Source: Mariniblastus fucicola
Lineage (GTDB): Bacteria > Planctomycetota > Planctomycetia > Pirellulales > Pirellulaceae
Assembly: GCF_008087665.1 (NCBI RefSeq)
Contig: NZ_CP042912.1
Location: 2,356,001-2,420,000 of the forward strand
Direction: 5' to 3'
DNA length: 64,000 nt
Shown here: piece by piece, positions 61,130-64,000 of the stretch
How the letters are laid out: the number at the start of each line of letters is the position of its first letter
How positions within the stretch are numbered: position 1 is the stretch's first letter
The notes under the pieces: model-generated
What the model was told of the DNA's origin: nothing
What the model saw: the letters and a program-made list of their open reading frames with translations, nothing else
The model's database searches: none
Program-made: the position numbers and the translations under genes

Positions 61130-61740
61130 CGAAAGTTGTCCACGAATCACACGAATCGCCACGAATATGAATGCAAATTGCGTAGCGTCGGGTGGGCCAG
61201 GCTTCCAGCCTGTCATTGCATTCAATTCGCGTCCGATTCGCGTCATTCGCGGGCCACCTACTCCCGCCATTCGAAACCACCACAGATCCAGTGCAACCAA
61301 CGCCTCACGCAAAGGCGCAGAGGCGCAAAGGACATGCACCTCATCTGTGGTTTCCACGCACCTCATTCGTGCCGATTCGTGTGATTCGTGGACGTCAAAA
61401 CTTCTGGTGGGCAAGGCTTCCAGCCTGTCAATGCATTTCAATTCGCGTCCCATTCGCGTTATTCGCGGGCCCCGACTCCCGCAACTCGAAGCCATCACAG
61501 ATCCAGTGCAACCAATGCCTCACGCAAAGGCGCAGACGCGCAAAGGACATGCAGCCAAGCACCTCATCTGTAGCAATCTGTGTCCATCCGCAGCTTCCCC
61601 CATCAACCCGAACTCATTCGTGCCGATTCGTGTGATTCGTGGACTTCCAATCCCTCGGTGGGCCAAGCTTCCAGCCTGTCATCGCATTAATTCACGTCCC
61701 ATTCGCGTCATTCGCGGGCAAACCACTCACAGGTCATCCC
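61130..61740. repeat. Interspersed repeat block 3
   Basis: No gene: the phrases of blocks 1 and 2 on the opposite strand (GGCTTCCAGCCTGTCA, TTCGTGTGATTCGTGGAC, GCCTCACGCAAAGGCGCAG, ATTCGCGTCATTCGCGGGC), each three or more times. Long open frames here are by-products of the repeats. Confidence 0.75.
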
Positions 61741-61808
61741 ATCCAAACCTTCACGTGTTATCATTCGACGAAACAGACACAGATTCTGATACCTTGAATG
61801 TTCCTCCG

Positions 61809-62306
61809 ATGACCGCTCCCAAATCCGTACTCTTCGTCTGCCTTGGAAACATCTGTCGGTCGCCGACTGGAGAAGGCGTGCTGCAGAACCTGGTCGAACA
61901 GCGAGGCCTCGAAGACCAAATCCAAATCGATTCTGCTGGCACGATTGGCTACCACGAAGGCAACCCCGCCGATCGCCGCATGCGAAACCACGCGTCGCAA
62001 CGAGGCTACGACCTGCTCAGCCGATCACGGAAGATAACCGCCGACGATCTGGAGCGATTTGACTTGGTCATCGCGATGGACCGGCAGAACCTCGCCGACA
62101 TAATGTCGATCGACTCATCTGCCGAAAACGTTCGACTACTCAGCCACTTCCTTGACGACAATTGGCCGGAAGACGTACCCGATCCGTATTACGGTGGAGC
62201 CGACGGGTTTGAGACAGTGCTCGACATGATCGAAGCCGCCTGTCCCGCGATTCTGGATCGACTGCTCGGTCGCGAATTCGAATCTCCTGCCGAAACCAAC
62301 CAATAA
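61809..62306 (+). CDS. Low-molecular-weight protein tyrosine phosphatase
   Basis: 165 residues from ATG 61809; the open frame reaches further upstream only through repeats. V-C-L-G-N-I-C-R-S-P is the C-x5-R-S phosphate loop. D-L-V-I-A-M-D and the late D-P-Y-Y-G-G give the general-acid Asp. The length fits the family. Removes phosphate from phosphotyrosine in the cytoplasm; bacterial members often act on exopolysaccharide kinases. Confidence 0.95.
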   Translation: MTAPKSVLFVCLGNICRSPTGEGVLQNLVEQRGLEDQIQIDSAGTIGYHEGNPADRRMRNHASQRGYDLLSRSRKITADDLERFDLVIAMDRQNLADIMSIDSSAENVRLLSHFLDDNWPEDVPDPYYGGADGFETVLDMIEAACPAILDRLLGREFESPAETNQ

Positions 62307-62390
62307 AAGAACACGGCAGACAAAAATTCAGCGCGAGGGACTTAGGAATACGGATCAGCACTGATCGCACGCCAGACGCTGTTTGTTAAA

Positions 62391-62450
62391 TGTGAGCGGC
62401 AAGGCGCTAGCCGCCGTTCAAAAAGCGCAACGGACCGCCGGCCACGACAT
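62391..62450. repeat. Diverged half of the 59354 hairpin repeat
   Basis: GTGAGCGGCAAGGCGCTAGCCG is shared with the hairpin at 59354; the second arm has decayed to GGACCGCCGGCCACG. It lies in the 300-bp gap after the phosphatase, where I see no gene. Confidence 0.65.
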
Positions 62451-62606
62451 GAAAATCAATTTATCAGACAGTGCCTGGTGAAATCCTCAGGCGTTCCAGC
62501 CCTGAATCTGAGTACGTTGCAAACGGAGGCCACTGCGATGCCCAACCGCCACGGGTTGCCGAGGCTGCAGCGTAAGAACCATGTTAGGTGACTGTTTGGC
62601 GACGCG

Positions 62607-62936
62607 CTACTTGTCGCTCGGCCAATAGTTGAACTTGCGAAGCCGATTGAGTGCAAGTAATTGAGTTCTGCCACGGTTGTCGGTCATAACGACGTATCCG
62701 GGCAAAAACTCGATTGAATCTACCGCCAGTTCTTCGCTTCCGGATGCCGAGCTTGGGCCGGTCTCGTACATGTAGTCGACAGTGACGTTTCGGACAATAT
62801 CGTCACCATGCGATTCCGTCGTCCGGGAGGACAGCCAGCATGCGCCGACGACGACAGCACCGACCAAAAACCCTACTGCGATCAGTACGATCGGAGGTGT
62901 TGGAGCGGCATCATTGGGTTTTAGTTCGTTGTTCAT
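62607..62936 (-). CDS. Small signal-anchored hypothetical protein
   Basis: 109 residues; a polar 15-residue start, helix near 16-35, then a soluble part with V-D-S-I-E-F-L-P-G-Y-V-V-M-T-D-N-R-G-R-T-Q-L-L. Unknown family. Confidence 0.65.
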   Translation of the reverse strand: MNNELKPNDAAPTPPIVLIAVGFLVGAVVVGACWLSSRTTESHGDDIVRNVTVDYMYETGPSSASGSEELAVDSIEFLPGYVVMTDNRGRTQLLALNRLRKFNYWPSDK

Positions 62937-63093
62937 TTCAATGTTCGCCGAACGATAGGTTTTAAGACACCGTCCTAAACGAAGCGAACGATGCCTGAAC
63001 TACCGGAAATTGTACCAAGGCTTTGGCTCGTTACCAAAGAGTCAAGGTGTGCCGAAGGCCTCAGTGTAAAAACCAGGTTGTTGGACCATCTTG

Positions 63094-63543
63094 CTACGAA
63101 TTGGTAGGGTCAAGGGTTTCTGCATCTGCAATATCTTTGGGACGCCCACAAGCTCTTATGTTTACGATCAAATCGTCGCGGCCGATCACGCAAAGTTCAA
63201 TACCATCGATTTCAATAGAAAGCCGGTTGCCCCACGCCTGATCGAAGTCAACGCCAGAAATTGCCGTCAGTATGTCAATTCGTGAAGGTTCGACACCGAT
63301 CTGAAAGACCATGCCGGGTTTAGCCAAGTCATCAATTGTTAGATCGTGAGGCGGTGCTCCAAATTCAGCGAGGACGCGGTAGACACGGGGCGCAGTTTCG
63401 GAGCTCGGACGAACCCAAAGATCGAGGTCGCCAGTAGCGCGTGGATGGCCATGGGCAGCGACGGCATAAGCACCGACGAGCAGGAAATCAATCTTCGCGC
63501 CGGATAACGCGCGCAACATGTCTTTGAAGTCGGGGTTGAACAA
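63094..63543 (-). CDS. Nucleotidyltransferase (MNT/DUF6036-like)
   Basis: 149 residues. V-G-A-Y-A-V-A-A-H-G-H-P-R-A-T-G-D-L-D-L-W-V carries the G-x-x-A...D-x-D signature of minimal nucleotidyltransferases. Often found with a small partner gene, as here, and in several genomes regarded as part of toxin-antitoxin-like or AbiE-type pairs. The start lies inside the upstream gene (56-bp overlap), which suggests translational coupling. Confidence 0.85.
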   Translation of the reverse strand: MFNPDFKDMLRALSGAKIDFLLVGAYAVAAHGHPRATGDLDLWVRPSSETAPRVYRVLAEFGAPPHDLTIDDLAKPGMVFQIGVEPSRIDILTAISGVDFDQAWGNRLSIEIDGIELCVIGRDDLIVNIRACGRPKDIADAETLDPTNS

Positions 63544-63700
63544 CGTTTGGCTCCTTGAATGCCCAAGCGGTTAGTGTCAAAGGCCAAACCATGAGCAAAC
63601 GCTCAGCCGGGGTTGCGTTGGGAGCACCTGAGTCGAGTCCCTGTTGATCTAGCGTCGTGAGCTTCACAACGGAACGGTCCATTCGTGGGAGTGAGGCCAT
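63488..63700 (-). CDS. Small partner of the nucleotidyltransferase
   Basis: 70 residues. N-A-T-P-A-E-R-L-L-M-V-W-P-L-T-L-T-A-W-A-F and R-L-Q-R-H-V-A-R-V-I-R-R are a pattern I recognise from small genes placed just before such nucleotidyltransferases in planctomycetes and others. First gene of the two-gene unit. Confidence 0.75.
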   Translation of the reverse strand: MASLPRMDRSVVKLTTLDQQGLDSGAPNATPAERLLMVWPLTLTAWAFKEPNVVQPRLQRHVARVIRRED

Positions 63701-63920
63701 GGCATTCCTTTTGACTGAGGTCCGACAACGGAAGGTTTTTACGATACCTTTGCACGGATTTTAAGAACCACGCAAAAACGTGAGTCTACTCGGTAAATTC
63801 CGAGGATTCAACCACATTTGTGATTCGGATCTGTGGTCAAGTTTGGTCAACAATTGTCATCCTTAGTCATCTGTTTTGGCACACTGTGTCAACGTCGCGG
63901 TCTCCGATATGGAGAACCCT
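63701..63920. other. Divergent intergenic region
   Basis: 220 bp between oppositely oriented genes, so it should hold both promoters. AGTCAT/GGTCAA-like words recur (TGTGGTCAAGTTTGGTCAACA, CATCCTTAGTCATC). No RNA gene seen. Confidence 0.4.
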
Positions 63921-64000
63921 ATGTCGTTTTATGACTATACGAAACCGAAGAATGGCACCAAATTCGAAGGAATCGGTGTCGCGCGTATCTCTGGTGAGAA
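63921..64000 (+). CDS. Start of an unidentified gene (cut by the window edge)
   Basis: ATG preceded by GGAGAA at a good distance; the first 26 codons read M-S-F-Y-D-Y-T-K-P-K-N-G-T-K-F-E-G. Too little to assign a product. Confidence 0.6.
   Translation, partial: MSFYDYTKPKNGTKFEGIGVARISGE

Noticed and set aside
61167-61808. A 379-codon frame leading into the tyrosine phosphatase
   Set aside because: The first 214 codons are interspersed repeats; the family starts at the Met at 61809.

Overview
The window comes from a planctomycete, most likely a Pirellulales-type marine bacterium. The evidence is a PSCyt1/DUF1549/DUF1553 gene followed by a DUF1501 gene near the right end, NPYxSP/NPFQSP N-termini, and many short proteins starting with an (F)RxxxLLxxTA signal anchor.

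Bases 1-51152 are one continuous chromosomal integron cassette array, and it runs off the left edge. I count 86 attC sites (one partial at the left edge, one split by an IS). Read on the minus strand each has the integron layout: R'' box GGATAAC, 5 nt, an L'' box with one extra G, a long hairpin, an L' box, 6 nt, and R' box GTTATCC. All believable cassette genes are on the minus strand and each is followed by its attC. I number cassettes 1-86 from left to right; cassette k has its attC at its left end, and cassette 86 is the newest (attI-proximal). About 62 cassettes carry one gene each. The products are mostly small membrane, anchored or secreted proteins, plus zinc-ribbon, leucine-rich, DUF3592, CpaB-like (SAF), pilin-like, BamE-like, UBA-like and LexA-type HTH proteins. 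About 24 cassettes carry no convincing gene and fall into repeated families. Several cassettes are present twice.

The array starts at an attI-like site (51146-51215) with two direct repeats and a candidate Pc promoter behind it. No integrase gene lies in the 12.8 kb to its right. A second copy of attI plus leader sits inside the array at 35591-35828, which suggests fusion or duplication of arrays. An IS110-group element (8717-10360) has split the attC of cassette 16, and its left end can be folded into a bridge-RNA-like structure whose internal loops match the target and the element junction. A 157-bp MITE with ISL3-type ends and an 8-bp target duplication has changed the end of the cassette 45 gene. 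A full ISL3 element with matching ends is at 54700-56000.

From 51.2 to 64 kb the sequence is ordinary planctomycete chromosome: a 21-bp tandem repeat next to attI, a hypothetical protein, interspersed repeat blocks, an RDD-family membrane protein, the ISL3 element, the PSCyt1/DUF1501 pair, a low-molecular-weight tyrosine phosphatase, a small anchored protein, a nucleotidyltransferase with its small partner, and the start of one further gene. Cassette expression would depend on Pc-type promoters at the attI copies and on promoters inside cassettes; most start codons lie 10-30 nt from the attC box, with little room for a ribosome binding site.
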